Assembly: GCF_000820515.1 (NCBI RefSeq)
Contig: NZ_JXDG01000068.1
Span: forward strand, 186,001 to 250,000
DNA from: Pseudomonas batumici
GTDB lineage: Bacteria; Pseudomonadota; Gammaproteobacteria; Pseudomonadales; Pseudomonadaceae
DNA: 64,000 nt
Direction of reading: 5' to 3'
In this document: piece by piece, positions 17,354 through 25,911 of the stretch
Position numbering within the stretch: position 1 is the stretch's first letter
How the letters are laid out: every line of letters starts with the position of its first letter
Program-made: the position numbers and the translations under genes
The notes under the pieces: model-generated
Seen by the model: the letters and a program-made list of their open reading frames with translations, nothing else
Database searches by the model: none
Told to the model about the DNA's origin: nothing

Positions 17354-17518
17354 ATGAAGCGCCTGATCTCTTCCCTTGCTGCGCTCCTTGCGATCGCTTG
17401 CCTCGTCTCTGCCTGCGGCCAGAAAGGTCCGCTGTACCTGCCGGATGACAACCAGAATCCGAACGACCAGGCCAAGTCCTCGCAAACCAAAGCGCACCAG
17501 CACGACACCTCCTACTAA
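17354..17518 (+). CDS. lptM: LptM (LppL) small lipoprotein
   Basis: A 54-residue lipoprotein. A short signal peptide ends in the lipobox LVSAC with Cys at position 21, directly followed by GQKGPLYLP, the hallmark of the LptM/YifL family. In E. coli LptM assists disulfide maturation and assembly of the LptD outer-membrane complex; the same role is inferred here. AAAGGA precedes ATG 17354. It is the first gene of the lysA-dapF-DUF484-xerC-HAD operon, nine bases before lysA. Confidence 0.93.
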   Translation: MKRLISSLAALLAIACLVSACGQKGPLYLPDDNQNPNDQAKSSQTKAHQHDTSY

Positions 17519-17527
17519 GGGATCACC

Positions 17528-18775
17528 ATGGAAGCTTTTGACTACCGTGGCGGTGAGCTGTTCGCGGAAGGTGTAGCTTTGTCCTCCATTGCCGAGCGCT
17601 TCGGCACGCCGACCTACGTCTACTCCCGCGCCCACATCGAGGCGCAGTACAACGCCTATGCCAATGCCCTCGAAGGCACGCCACACCTGGTGTGCTTCGC
17701 GGTGAAGGCCAACTCCAACCTGGGCGTGCTGAACGTCCTGGCGCGGCTCGGCGCCGGTTTCGACATCGTTTCCCGTGGCGAACTGGAGCGTGTCCTGGCC
17801 GCCGGCGGCAGCGCGGACAAGATCGTCTTCTCCGGTGTCGGCAAGACCCGCGACGACATGCGCCGCGCCCTGGAAGTCGGCGTGCACTGCTTCAACATCG
17901 AGTCCACCGACGAGCTGGAGCGCCTGCAAGTGGTGGCGGCCGAGCTGGGCGTACGGGCACCGATCTCGCTGCGGGTCAACCCGGACGTCGACGCCGGCAC
18001 CCATCCGTACATCTCCACCGGGCTCAAGGAAAACAAGTTCGGCATCGCCATTGCCGCTGCCGAGGATGTCTACATCCGCGCCGCCCAACTGCCGAACCTG
18101 GAAGTGCTGGGCGTCGATTGCCATATCGGTTCGCAACTGACCAGCCTGGAACCCTTCCTCGATGCCCTCGACCGCCTGCTGGCGCTGGTCGACCGGCTCG
18201 GCGAATGCGGCATCTACCTGCAGCACATCGACCTCGGTGGCGGCGTGGGCGTACGCTATCGCGACGAAGAGCCGCCGCTGGTGGCCGACTACATCAAGGC
18301 CGTGCGCGAGCGCATCGCCGGTCGCGACCTGGCGCTGATGTTCGAGCCGGGCCGCTACATCGTCGCCAATGCCGGCGTGCTGCTGACCCAGGTCGAGTAC
18401 CTCAAGCACACCGAACACAAGGATTTCGCCATCGTCGACGCGGCGATGAACGACCTGATCCGCCCGGCCCTGTACGAGGCCTGGATGGACGTCAGCGCCG
18501 TGCGTCCACGCGAAGGTACCGGCCGTGTCTACGACATCGTCGGGCCGATCTGCGAGACCGGCGACTTCCTGGCCAAGGAACGTCAGCTGGCCCTCGAGGA
18601 AGGCGACCTGCTGGCCGTGCACTCGGCCGGCGCCTATGGTTTCGTCATGAGCTCCAACTACAACACTCGCGGCCGCGTGGCCGAAGTGCTGGTGGATGGC
18701 CAACAGATGTTCGAAGTGCGTCGTCGCGAGACGGTTGCCGAGCTGTATGCCGGCGAAAGCCTGCTGCCGGAGTAA
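17528..18775 (+). CDS. lysA: Diaminopimelate decarboxylase
   Basis: LysA decarboxylates meso-diaminopimelate to L-lysine. The 415 residues form the fold III PLP enzyme. Lys60 in VCFAVKANSNLGVLNVL is the Schiff-base lysine, followed by the GFDIVSRGELERVLAAG region, HIGSQ and the glycine-rich phosphate site IDLGGGVGV. The active-site cysteine is in GPICETGDFLAK. ATG 17528 follows AAGGGATCACC. The next gene, dapF, makes its substrate, so the pair forms the end of the lysine pathway. Confidence 0.97.
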   Translation: MEAFDYRGGELFAEGVALSSIAERFGTPTYVYSRAHIEAQYNAYANALEGTPHLVCFAVKANSNLGVLNVLARLGAGFDIVSRGELERVLAAGGSADKIVFSGVGKTRDDMRRALEVGVHCFNIESTDELERLQVVAAELGVRAPISLRVNPDVDAGTHPYISTGLKENKFGIAIAAAEDVYIRAAQLPNLEVLGVDCHIGSQLTSLEPFLDALDRLLALVDRLGECGIYLQHIDLGGGVGVRYRDEEPPLVADYIKAVRERIAGRDLALMFEPGRYIVANAGVLLTQVEYLKHTEHKDFAIVDAAMNDLIRPALYEAWMDVSAVRPREGTGRVYDIVGPICETGDFLAKERQLALEEGDLLAVHSAGAYGFVMSSNYNTRGRVAEVLVDGQQMFEVRRRETVAELYAGESLLPE

Positions 18776-18779
18776 GACC

Positions 18780-19610
18780 ATGCTGCTGCGTTTTACCAAG
18801 ATGCACGGCCTGGGCAACGACTTCATGGTCCTCGACCTGGTCAGCCAGCACGCGCACATCCAACCCAAGCACGCCAAGCTTTGGGGCGACCGCCACACCG
18901 GTATCGGCTTCGACCAGTTGCTGATCGTCGAGGCGCCGAGCAACCCGGAAGTGGATTTCCGCTATCGGATCTTCAACTCCGACGGTTCGGAAGTGGAACA
19001 GTGCGGCAACGGTGCCCGCTGTTTCGCCCGTTTCGTGCTCGACAAGCGCCTGACCGCCAAGCGCCAGATCCGTGTCGAAACCAAGAGCGGGGTCATCGAG
19101 CTGGATGTCCGCCAGGACGGCCAGATCAGCGTGAACATGGGCCCGCCGCGCCTGGTGCCGGCTGAGATCCCGTTCCAGGCCGAGTGCCAGGCCACCCGCT
19201 ACACCGTGGACGTCGACGGCCAGAGCGTCGAGCTGGCCGCCGTGTCCATGGGCAATCCCCATGCGGTGCTGCGGGTCAGCGACATCAACAGCGCGCCGGT
19301 GCATGAACTGGGGCCGAAGCTCGAACATCACCCGCGCTTCCCGGCCCGGGTCAACGTCGGCTTCCTGCAGGTGATTGACCGCCACCGGGCACAACTGCGA
19401 GTCTGGGAGCGTGGCGCCGGGGAAACCCAGGCCTGCGGGACCGGTGCCTGCGCCGCCGCGGTAGCCGCCATCAGCCAGGGCTGGATGGATTCGCCGGTCA
19501 CCGTCGATCTGCCCGGCGGACGCCTGTCCATCGAATGGGCAGGTATCGGCCAGCCGGTGATGATGACTGGCCCTGCCGTTCGGGTGTATGAAGGACAAGT
19601 GCGTCTATAA
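18780..19610 (+). CDS. dapF: Diaminopimelate epimerase
   Basis: DapF converts LL- to meso-diaminopimelate for lysine and peptidoglycan. The 276 residues start MLLRFTKMHGLGNDFMVLDL, a near-invariant family N-terminus, which fixes ATG 18780 over an earlier in-frame start inside lysA. The two catalytic cysteines are Cys75 in EQCGNGARC and the one in ETQACGTGACAAAVAA near residue 222. It lies four bases after the lysA stop. Confidence 0.97.
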   Translation: MLLRFTKMHGLGNDFMVLDLVSQHAHIQPKHAKLWGDRHTGIGFDQLLIVEAPSNPEVDFRYRIFNSDGSEVEQCGNGARCFARFVLDKRLTAKRQIRVETKSGVIELDVRQDGQISVNMGPPRLVPAEIPFQAECQATRYTVDVDGQSVELAAVSMGNPHAVLRVSDINSAPVHELGPKLEHHPRFPARVNVGFLQVIDRHRAQLRVWERGAGETQACGTGACAAAVAAISQGWMDSPVTVDLPGGRLSIEWAGIGQPVMMTGPAVRVYEGQVRL

Positions 19611-19623
19611 GCGAGCCAATACC

Positions 19624-20349
19624 ATGACCGACCAGCCTCAGGTTCCAGCCGAACAGCCCCACGAGCCGCCTGCACAGAGCCTTGAGGCGGCGCAGGTCGC
19701 CGCCTACCTGGAGGCGCATGCGGATTTCTTCGTCGAGCACGAGGAACTGCTGCCGGCGCTGCGCATTCCTCATCGGCGCGGCGACACGGTGTCTCTGGTC
19801 GAGCGCCAGATGAAGATCCTCCGTGAGCGCAACATCGAAATGCGCCATCGCCTGTCGCAACTGATGGATGTCGCCCGCGACAACGATCGCCTGTTCGAGA
19901 AGACCCGCCGCCTGATCCTCGCCCTGATGGACGCCGCCAGCCTGGACGATCTGGTCATGGCTGTGGAAGACAGCCTGCGCCAGGATTTCCAGGTGCCCTT
20001 CGTCAGCCTGATCCTGTTCGGTGACAACGCCATGCCGGTAGGCCGCTGGGTCAGCCACGCCGAAGCCCAGCAAGCCATCGGCGGCCTGCTCTCGGAAGGC
20101 AAGAGCATCAGCGGCAGCCTGCGTGAGCACGAGCTGGACTTCCTGTTCGGCGAAGAACAACGCAAGCAGATCGGCTCCACCGCCGTGGTCGCCATCAGTC
20201 ACCAGGGCGTACATGGGGTCCTCGCCGTGGCCAGCCGTGACCCGCAACACTACAAAAGCTCGGTGGGCACCCTGTTCCTCAGCTACATCGCCGAAGTCAT
20301 GGGCCGCGTCATTCCGCGCTTCACCCCTGCCCTGCGCTCGGTGCGCTAG
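19624..20349 (+). CDS. DUF484 family protein
   Basis: A 241-residue cytosolic protein of the DUF484 (YigA-like) family, always next to xerC in gamma-proteobacteria. After a Pro-rich start it has EAAQVAAYLEAHADFFVEHE, a coiled coil (about 60-90, LVERQMKILRERNIEMRHRL) and a GAF-like domain (about 95-235). Function is unknown. ATG 19624 is preferred to an earlier start inside dapF. The conserved neighbourhood with xerC hints at a link to chromosome dimer resolution, but that is inference. Confidence 0.9.
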   Translation: MTDQPQVPAEQPHEPPAQSLEAAQVAAYLEAHADFFVEHEELLPALRIPHRRGDTVSLVERQMKILRERNIEMRHRLSQLMDVARDNDRLFEKTRRLILALMDAASLDDLVMAVEDSLRQDFQVPFVSLILFGDNAMPVGRWVSHAEAQQAIGGLLSEGKSISGSLREHELDFLFGEEQRKQIGSTAVVAISHQGVHGVLAVASRDPQHYKSSVGTLFLSYIAEVMGRVIPRFTPALRSVR

Positions 20350-20351
20350 CC

Positions 20352-21248
20352 ATGGAGCGACAGCTGGACGCCTACTGCGAACACCTGCGCAGTGAGCGCC
20401 AGGTGTCGCCCCACACGCTGCAAGCCTATCGCCGCGACCTGAACAAGGTCCTGGCCTATTGCACAAAGGAAAGTATCAGCAGCTGGAGCGCCCTGGATAT
20501 CCAGCGCCTGCGCCGCCTGATCGCCCGCCTGCACCAGCAAGGCCAGTCCTCCCGCAGCCTGGCGCGCCTGCTTTCAGCGGTGCGCGGGCTGTACCAGTAC
20601 CTCAACCGCGAGGGCCTGTGCGATCACGACCCGGCCACCGGCCTGGCACCGCCCAAGGCTGAACGGCGCCTGCCCAAGACCCTGGACACCGACCGGGCCC
20701 TGCAACTGCTGGACGGGGCGATGGAGGACGACTTTATCGCCCGTCGCGATCAGGCCATTCTCGAGCTGTTCTACTCCTCGGGCCTGCGCCTGTCGGAGCT
20801 GACCGGGCTTGATCTGGAACAGTTGGATCTGGCCTACGGCCTGGTGCAGGTCCACGGCAAGGGCAGCAAGACCCGTGTCCTGCCGGTCGGCCGCAAAGCC
20901 CGGGAAGCCTTGCAGAGCTGGCTGCCGCTGCGCGCCCTGAGCAACCCGGTGGACGATGCCGTGTTCGTCAGCCAGCAAGGCCGCCGCCTCGGCCCCCGGG
21001 CCATTCAACTGCGGGTCAAGGCCGCCGGCGAGCGCGAACTGGGACAGAACCTGCATCCGCACATGCTCCGGCACTCCTTCGCCAGTCACCTGCTGGAGTC
21101 GTCCCAGGACCTGCGCGCCGTGCAGGAGCTGCTCGGCCACTCGGACATCAAGACCACGCAGATCTACACCCACCTGGACTTCCAGCACCTGGCAACCGTC
21201 TATGACAGCGCCCATCCCCGGGCCAAACGCAGCAAGGACAGTGAGTAA
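20352..21248 (+). CDS. xerC: Tyrosine recombinase XerC
   Basis: XerC, with XerD, resolves chromosome dimers at dif. The 298 residues have the SAM-like N-terminal domain (DAYCEHLRSERQVSPHTLQAY) and the catalytic domain with the RHRY set: Arg in YSSGLRLSELTGL, Lys in HGKGSKTRVLPVG, HMLRHSFASHLL, the HxxH/W-type LGHSDIKTTQIYTHLD with the nucleophile tyrosine. P. aeruginosa calls this gene sss or xerC (PA5280), also linked to colony phase variation in P. fluorescens. It begins two bases after DUF484. Confidence 0.96.
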   Translation: MERQLDAYCEHLRSERQVSPHTLQAYRRDLNKVLAYCTKESISSWSALDIQRLRRLIARLHQQGQSSRSLARLLSAVRGLYQYLNREGLCDHDPATGLAPPKAERRLPKTLDTDRALQLLDGAMEDDFIARRDQAILELFYSSGLRLSELTGLDLEQLDLAYGLVQVHGKGSKTRVLPVGRKAREALQSWLPLRALSNPVDDAVFVSQQGRRLGPRAIQLRVKAAGERELGQNLHPHMLRHSFASHLLESSQDLRAVQELLGHSDIKTTQIYTHLDFQHLATVYDSAHPRAKRSKDSE

Positions 21249-21955
21249 TGACGATTCAGCTGATCACCTTCGACCTCGACGATACCCTGTGGGATACCGC
21301 GCCGGTGATCCACAGTGCGGAGAATGTCTTGCGCGAATGGCTGGCCGAGCATGCACCGAACCTGGGTGGCGTGCCGGTGGAACACCTGTGGGCGATTCGC
21401 GAACGGGTGCTGCTCAAGGAGCCGGCGCTCAAGCACCGCATCAGCGCCTTGCGCCGCCGGGTGCTGTTCCATGCCCTGGAAGAGGCCGGTTACCCGCACG
21501 CACAGGCTTCGGAGCTGGCGGATCAGAGCTTCGAGGTGTTTATCCACGCCCGACACCAGATCGAGGTGTTTCCGGAGGTCGAGCCGACCCTGGAGGCCCT
21601 GGGCCGCTCCTTTGCCCTGGGGGTGATCACCAATGGCAACGCCGACGTACGCCGCCTCGGCCTCGCCGACTACTTCCGCTTTGCGCTGTGCGCCGAAGAC
21701 ATTGGCATTGCCAAGCCGGACTCACGCCTGTTCCATGAGGCCCTGGTACGCGGCGGGAATATCCCGGCCAGCGCCGCGGTGCATATCGGCGACCACCCCG
21801 GGGATGACATTGCCGGGGCCCAGCAGGCGGGCCTGCGGGCGGTCTGGTACAACCCGACGGGCAAGGCCTGGGAGGCAGACCGGCAACCGGACGCGCAGGT
21901 TCGCAGCCTGACCGAGTTGCCGGCACTGCTGGCCGGCTGGAACGCCCACGCCTGA
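21248..21955 (+). CDS. HAD-superfamily hydrolase (YigB-like)
   Basis: A haloacid-dehalogenase-type phosphatase that resembles E. coli YigB, an FMN phosphatase encoded beside xerC. The 235 residues have motif I FDLDDTLWDT (Asp9/Asp11), a helical cap, motif II VITNGNADV (about 121-129), motif III Lys in IGIAKPDSRLF and motif IV GDHPGDDIAGA. The start overlaps the xerC stop (TAATG), so it is coupled. The substrate is inferred from synteny only. Confidence 0.9.
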   Translation: MTIQLITFDLDDTLWDTAPVIHSAENVLREWLAEHAPNLGGVPVEHLWAIRERVLLKEPALKHRISALRRRVLFHALEEAGYPHAQASELADQSFEVFIHARHQIEVFPEVEPTLEALGRSFALGVITNGNADVRRLGLADYFRFALCAEDIGIAKPDSRLFHEALVRGGNIPASAAVHIGDHPGDDIAGAQQAGLRAVWYNPTGKAWEADRQPDAQVRSLTELPALLAGWNAHA

Positions 21956-21966
21956 TCAGCAGCCAT

Positions 21967-21997
21967 GAAAAAGCCCGCGGCGACGGCGGGCTTTTTC
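21967..21997. terminator. Bidirectional terminator between HAD gene and sutA
   Basis: GAAAAAGCCCGC (21967-21978) pairs with GCGGGCTTTTTC (21986-21997) around a seven-base loop. T-runs on both sides fit the two convergent transcripts. Confidence 0.88.
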
Positions 21998-22024
21998 AAC
22001 GAAGCAGAAAGCAGACGCCGCGGC

Positions 22025-22354
22025 TCAGATAGGCCGGCTGCCGTACTTGTTGTCCGGCTTCTTGGGCGGATCGGCGACCACATTGGCCTCGACCTCCTGC
22101 ACCTTGCCGCCACGAGCGAGGAACTCTTCCATGGCCTTGGCCAGGGCGTCGCGTTCCTTGTTCTTGGCTTCGACACTCGGCAGCTCGTCAACCGACACCG
22201 CAGCCTTGGCCTTGCCCTTGGCGGTCGGGACCGGCGCGTCACCACCATCGTCATCGGCAACGTCTACGTCTTCAGCTGCCGCTTCCAGACCTTCTTCGGT
22301 TTCGTCGTCTTCACCGACTTCGAGGTCGTCGTTTTCCAGATCATCGTCGCTCAT
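22025..22354 (-). CDS. sutA: SutA, RNA polymerase-binding regulator of slow growth
   Basis: SutA of P. aeruginosa is a small protein that binds RNA polymerase and raises expression of ribosomal and other housekeeping genes in slow-growing cells. This 109-residue protein has the same build: a very acidic disordered N-terminus (MSDDDLENDDLEVGEDD), a central helix with VEAKNKERDALAKAMEEFLA and a C-terminal tail ending KPDNKYGSRPI. The position near xerC and amtB agrees. ATG 22354 carries TGAGGTAG upstream. Confidence 0.85.
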   Translation of the reverse strand: MSDDDLENDDLEVGEDDETEEGLEAAAEDVDVADDDGGDAPVPTAKGKAKAAVSVDELPSVEAKNKERDALAKAMEEFLARGGKVQEVEANVVADPPKKPDNKYGSRPI

Positions 22355-22456
22355 GTTCTACCTCATGACTTGCGAAAAGCAGATTAGTTATAGCCCAGCT
22401 GCGCCGACTGTCGAAGGCCGCCAGAAAAAATTCAACATCCGCTGAACCACAGCGGC

Positions 22457-22882
22457 TTATGCCCCATCACCGTAAAGGGTGGCAAGGACTTTGCGGGCAC
22501 CGCCATGATCCCGGTGCTCGCCCAGATAGACACCTTGCCAGGTGCCCAGGGCCAACCGTCCCGCCGTCACCGGCAACGTCAGTTGACAGCCTAGCAAACT
22601 GGCCTTGAAGTGCGCCGGCAGATCGTCCGCGCCTTCGTCGTTGTGTTCATAATCGGCCTCGACCTGGGGTACCAGCCGGTTGAAAAAACGCTCGAAGTCA
22701 CGACGGACCGCCGGATCGGCGTTCTCGTTGATGGTCAACGAAGCCGAGGTATGTTGCAGCCACAAATGCAACAGGCCGACCTGGCAGGCCTTGAGTTCAG
22801 GCAAGCCGTCGAGTAACTCCTGGGTCACCAAATGAAAACCCCGGGGCCTGGCCCGCAAGGTAATCAGTGTCTGTTGCCACAT
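22457..22882 (-). CDS. YjbQ-family protein (secondary thiamine-phosphate synthase type)
   Basis: A 141-residue member of the UPF0047/YjbQ family, some of which have weak thiamine-phosphate synthase activity in E. coli; the physiological role is unclear. Family features are QTLITLRARPRGFHLVTQEL, the HLWLQHTSASLTINENADP segment with conserved His residues, and the end GTWQGVYLGEHRDHGG. ATG 22882 begins directly at the family start. It lies 102 bp ahead of sutA on the same strand, so the two may share transcripts. Confidence 0.9.
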   Translation of the reverse strand: MWQQTLITLRARPRGFHLVTQELLDGLPELKACQVGLLHLWLQHTSASLTINENADPAVRRDFERFFNRLVPQVEADYEHNDEGADDLPAHFKASLLGCQLTLPVTAGRLALGTWQGVYLGEHRDHGGARKVLATLYGDGA

Positions 22883-23051
22883 ACAGTTCTCCGCCCTTCG
22901 GCGCGCATTCTAGCGCGCTCTGGAAAAAAGCAAAGCGCCTAATACTCTTGCTTTGCTGTAAGCAATCGGCCCTTACAAAAACACTCCGGGGGTTTGGCCG
23001 TAATGCCTTTGGATAAATCCTTTCAGTCCTTTTTTCAAGGACAAATTCCAG

Positions 23052-23089
23052 ACAAAAAAAAGCCCGGCAAGCCGGGCATTTTTTTTGCT
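23052..23089 (-). terminator. Terminator of the glnK-amtB operon
   Basis: GCCCGGC (23062-23068) pairs with GCCGGGC (23071-23077) across a two-base loop. It is flanked by runs of eight A and eight T, so it works for amtB on the minus strand. Confidence 0.88.
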
Positions 23090-23093
23090 GCAT

Positions 23094-24434
23094 TTACACG
23101 TTGTAGCCGCGCTCGTTGTGAAGCGCCAGGTCCAGGCCCACCGACTCGTCTTCGTCGGTCACCCGCAGCCCCATCACGGCGTCCAGCACCTTGAGGATGA
23201 TGAGCGTCGCGATTGCGGTGTAGATGACGGTGAAGCCGACACCTTTGCACTGGATCCAGACTTGTGCCGCGACGTCGGTGGTGGCTGCGTTGAAGCCGCC
23301 CATGGACGGTGCCGCGAACACACCGGTGAGGATCGCGCCGAGGATACCGCCGATACCGTGTACGCCGAAGGCGTCCAGGGAGTCGTCGTAGCCCAGTTTG
23401 CGTTTCAGGGTAGTGGCGCAGAAGAAGCACACCACACCGGCCGCCAGGCCGATGATCAGCGAGCCCATCGGGCCAACGGTACCGGCAGCCGGAGTAATGG
23501 CAACCAGGCCGGCGACCACGCCCGAAGCGATGCCCAGGGCACTTGGCTTACCGTGGGTCAGCCACTCGGCGAACATCCAGCCCAGGGCGGCGGCAGCGGT
23601 AGCGATCTGGGTGACCAGCATCGCCATACCGGCGGTGCCGTTGGCCGCCGATGCGGAACCGGCGTTGAAGCCGAACCAGCCGACCCACAGCATGGCCGCA
23701 CCCATCAGGGTGTAACCGAGGTTGTGTGGCGCCATCGGGGTGGTCGGGAAGCCTTTACGCTTGCCCAGCACCAGGCAGGCTACCAAACCGGCGACACCGG
23801 CGTTGATGTGCACCACGGTGCCACCAGCGAAGTCGAGCACGCCCCAGTCGCCCAGCAGGGAACCCGGACCGCTCCAGACCATATGCGCAATCGGCGCATA
23901 GACCAGGGTGAACCACACGCCCATGAACACCAGCATCGCGGAGAACTTCATGCGTTCGGCGAAGGCACCGACGACCAGCGCCGGGGTGATGATGGCGAAG
24001 GTCATCTGGTAGGTGACGAACACCGCTTCGGGGAACAGCGCCGTCGGCCCGGTGATGCTGGCTGGCGTGATACCCGCGAGGAAGGCCTTGGCCAGGCTAC
24101 CGACGAAGGAGTTGTAGTTGACGACGTTGGCTTCCATCCCGGTGGTATCGAACGCCATGCTGTAGCCGTAAATGAACCACAGGATGGTGATCAGGCCGGT
24201 AATGGCGAAGCACTGCATCATCACGGAAAGAATGTTTTTCGAGCGCACCATGCCGCCGTAGAACAGCGCGAGGCCTGGAATGGTCATGAACAGCACGAGG
24301 GCTGTGGAAGTCAGCATCCAGCTGGTATCGCCGGAATTGAGGACTGGAGCAGGTACCGGGTCCGCTGCCATGGCCAAGGCTGGCATTACGAGGGACAACA
24401 GGGCTCCTAGCCCTGCGAATTTACGCAGAGTCAT
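23094..24434 (-). CDS. amtB: Ammonium transporter AmtB
   Basis: AmtB is a trimeric inner-membrane channel that takes up ammonium at low nitrogen. The 446 residues start with a cleavable-looking signal peptide (LGALLSLVMPALAMAADP) followed by eleven hydrophobic segments. Family signatures are present: DTSWMLTSTALVLFMTIPGLALFYGG, FAGGTVVHINAGVAGLVACL with the first pore histidine, and the second in LDAFGVHGIGGILGAI. AGGAGAA precedes ATG 24434. GlnK, its plug, is encoded 33 bp upstream. Confidence 0.97.
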   Translation of the reverse strand: MTLRKFAGLGALLSLVMPALAMAADPVPAPVLNSGDTSWMLTSTALVLFMTIPGLALFYGGMVRSKNILSVMMQCFAITGLITILWFIYGYSMAFDTTGMEANVVNYNSFVGSLAKAFLAGITPASITGPTALFPEAVFVTYQMTFAIITPALVVGAFAERMKFSAMLVFMGVWFTLVYAPIAHMVWSGPGSLLGDWGVLDFAGGTVVHINAGVAGLVACLVLGKRKGFPTTPMAPHNLGYTLMGAAMLWVGWFGFNAGSASAANGTAGMAMLVTQIATAAAALGWMFAEWLTHGKPSALGIASGVVAGLVAITPAAGTVGPMGSLIIGLAAGVVCFFCATTLKRKLGYDDSLDAFGVHGIGGILGAILTGVFAAPSMGGFNAATTDVAAQVWIQCKGVGFTVIYTAIATLIILKVLDAVMGLRVTDEDESVGLDLALHNERGYNV

Positions 24435-24467
24435 ATTGTTTTCTCCTGGGGCGTTGGGTTTGGCGGC

Positions 24468-24806
24468 TTAGATTGCGTCGGTATCGGTTTCGCCGGTACG
24501 GATGCGAATAGCCTGTTCCAGATTGACCACAAAGATCTTGCCGTCACCGATCTTGCCGGTGTTGGCAGCCTTGGTTATCGCCTCGATAACCCGGTCAAGA
24601 TCCTTGTCGTCAATGGCGACGTCGATCTTCACCTTGGGCAGGAAATCGACCACATATTCCGCGCCGCGATACAGCTCGGTGTGACCTTTCTGCCGGCCAA
24701 ATCCCTTGACCTCGGTAACGGTAATGCCCTGCACGCCGATCTCGGACAACGACTCGCGCACGTCGTCCAACTTGAACGGCTTGATGATGGCAGTGACTAG
24801 CTTCAT
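24468..24806 (-). CDS. glnK: Nitrogen regulatory PII protein GlnK
   Basis: GlnK senses 2-oxoglutarate, ATP/ADP and uridylylation, and blocks AmtB when nitrogen is plentiful. The 112-residue length and sequence are classic PII: MKLVTAIIKPFKLDDVRESL, the T-loop GHTELYRGAEYVVDFLPK with the uridylylated Tyr51, and the C-terminal GDGKIFVVNLEQAIRIRTGE. GGGAGAGAG lies before ATG 24806. It is the first gene of glnK-amtB. Confidence 0.97.
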   Translation of the reverse strand: MKLVTAIIKPFKLDDVRESLSEIGVQGITVTEVKGFGRQKGHTELYRGAEYVVDFLPKVKIDVAIDDKDLDRVIEAITKAANTGKIGDGKIFVVNLEQAIRIRTGETDTDAI

Positions 24807-25222
24807 GAAACTCTCTCCCGAATTGGTGGACTTGCCCCAGGAAAACAAACCCGACTCAAGTCTAAGCGCAGTGCCTGGCTTTGTAACGCATCGTCGGCCT
24901 TCATCGACCGCTCGACGCCAGCTAACCGCTGCCGGCGAAACTTCCCAGCTTCGTCTGCCGCACTGCATCCGTCACAGCGACTGCATCAGTGCATGGGTCA
25001 CCGGCAACTAAGCAGAAAGCTTGCCAGCTCTGTAAAAACCAATGATTTCAATCCCTTGGTCGCCGAGAGGGGTGAAAAACCGCCTTGCGCCCGGGGTATA
25101 CGCACAACAACGGTGCGCACTGCTCCGGCGCGATGCGCAAAAAGCGTGCACCCACACCCATGAAAATCACTATAGACACTGCGTGGTACACTGATCGGTA
25201 ATCTGTTTCCGGAACCTTAGCC
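24807..25222. other. 416-bp divergent intergenic region, glnK / ubiK
   Basis: No gene is supported here. It should hold the nitrogen-controlled glnK promoter. The best sigma-54-like match on the minus strand is AGGCAC-N5-TTAGA at 24861-24877, which lacks the usual GC of the -12 element, so I do not call it. Near the ubiK end there is an AT-rich stretch (25160-25205) that may hold the ubiK promoter. Confidence 0.5.
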
Positions 25223-25483
25223 ATGCTTGCGCCCAAAGCTTTCCTCGATGCCCTGAGCGGCCACGCCTCCCGTCTGTTCAGCGGCGAAACACCCCTGCCC
25301 CGCCAGGAATTCGAAAGCCAGTTCAAGGTGCTGTTGCAGAGCGCCTTCAGCAAGCTGGACCTGGTCAGCCGGGAGGAGTTCGACAGCCAGATGGTGGTGT
25401 TGGCCCGAACCCGTGCGCGACTGGAGAGCCTGGAGGCGAAGGTGGCGGAGTTGGAGGCGAAGCTGAATCCGCCGGTGGAGTGA
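25223..25483 (+). CDS. ubiK: UbiK, ubiquinone biosynthesis accessory factor (BMFP domain)
   Basis: UbiK helps assemble the aerobic ubiquinone-biosynthesis complex with UbiJ. The 86-residue protein matches the BMFP (DUF526) family: N-terminal amphipathic part SGHASRLFSGETPLPRQEFE, then QFKVLLQSAFSKLDLVSREE and a C-terminal coiled coil (about 55-82, RARLESLEAKVAELEAKL) that trimerises. ATG 25223 has a weak site. Position next to glnK and comM agrees with P. aeruginosa PA5289. An antitoxin fragment begins ten bases after its stop. Confidence 0.93.
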   Translation: MLAPKAFLDALSGHASRLFSGETPLPRQEFESQFKVLLQSAFSKLDLVSREEFDSQMVVLARTRARLESLEAKVAELEAKLNPPVE

Positions 25484-25492
25484 CAGTTCATC

Positions 25493-25663
25493 ATGGCCGA
25501 AGCTTTTGGCGGTGTGCGTGGCGTAGCCAAGGCAGCCGAGCTGAATCCGACTCAGCTCTATCGAACCTTGTCTGCTGAAGGCAACCCGGCTGTCAGCAGC
25601 CTTACCGCGATCCTGCGCGTTATGGGGCTGAGGCTGGCGGTTCAGCCACTTACAGCTCACTAA
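25493..25663 (+). pseudogene. Truncated addiction-module antitoxin (HigA/TIGR02684-like)
   Basis: A 56-residue frame begins at ATG 25493 and stops at TAA 25661-25663. It reads GGVRGVAKAAELNPTQLYRTLS then GNPAVSSLTAILRVMGLRLAV, which is the helix-turn-helix and C-terminal half of TIGR02684-type antitoxins (normally about 95-100 residues). The N-terminal half is missing because ubiK lies directly upstream, and no toxin gene is present. I read it as a relic of a toxin-antitoxin pair lost by deletion; a still-translated mini-protein is possible. Confidence 0.6.
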
Positions 25664-25911
25664 GAGAGTGCGGGACGAAAAACGTCCCACTCAATTGAAT
25701 ACCCTGCGCTGCCCCCCATCGAAAACACCAGTCGTTACAATATCCCCAACGACATATTTACGATTTTTATTGCCTAATAGAACATACGATATGTATCTAT
25801 TACTCTAAAATTATCATGATCTGCTGCGGGAACATCATTGATCAAACCACACGCTACCCACTCATTATCTTGTCGCTGCAATCTGTCTATTGAAATACAG
25901 TTTGAATACTC

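Noticed and set aside
24861..24877. Sigma-54 promoter for glnK (AGGCAC-N5-TTAGA on the minus strand)
   Set aside because: The position is plausible, but the invariant GC of the -12 element is AG, and no convincing NtrC pair is present upstream.
25048..25530. 160-residue minus-strand frame opposite ubiK
   Set aside because: It is antisense to ubiK, which has clear family matches; its composition is typical of a shadow frame.
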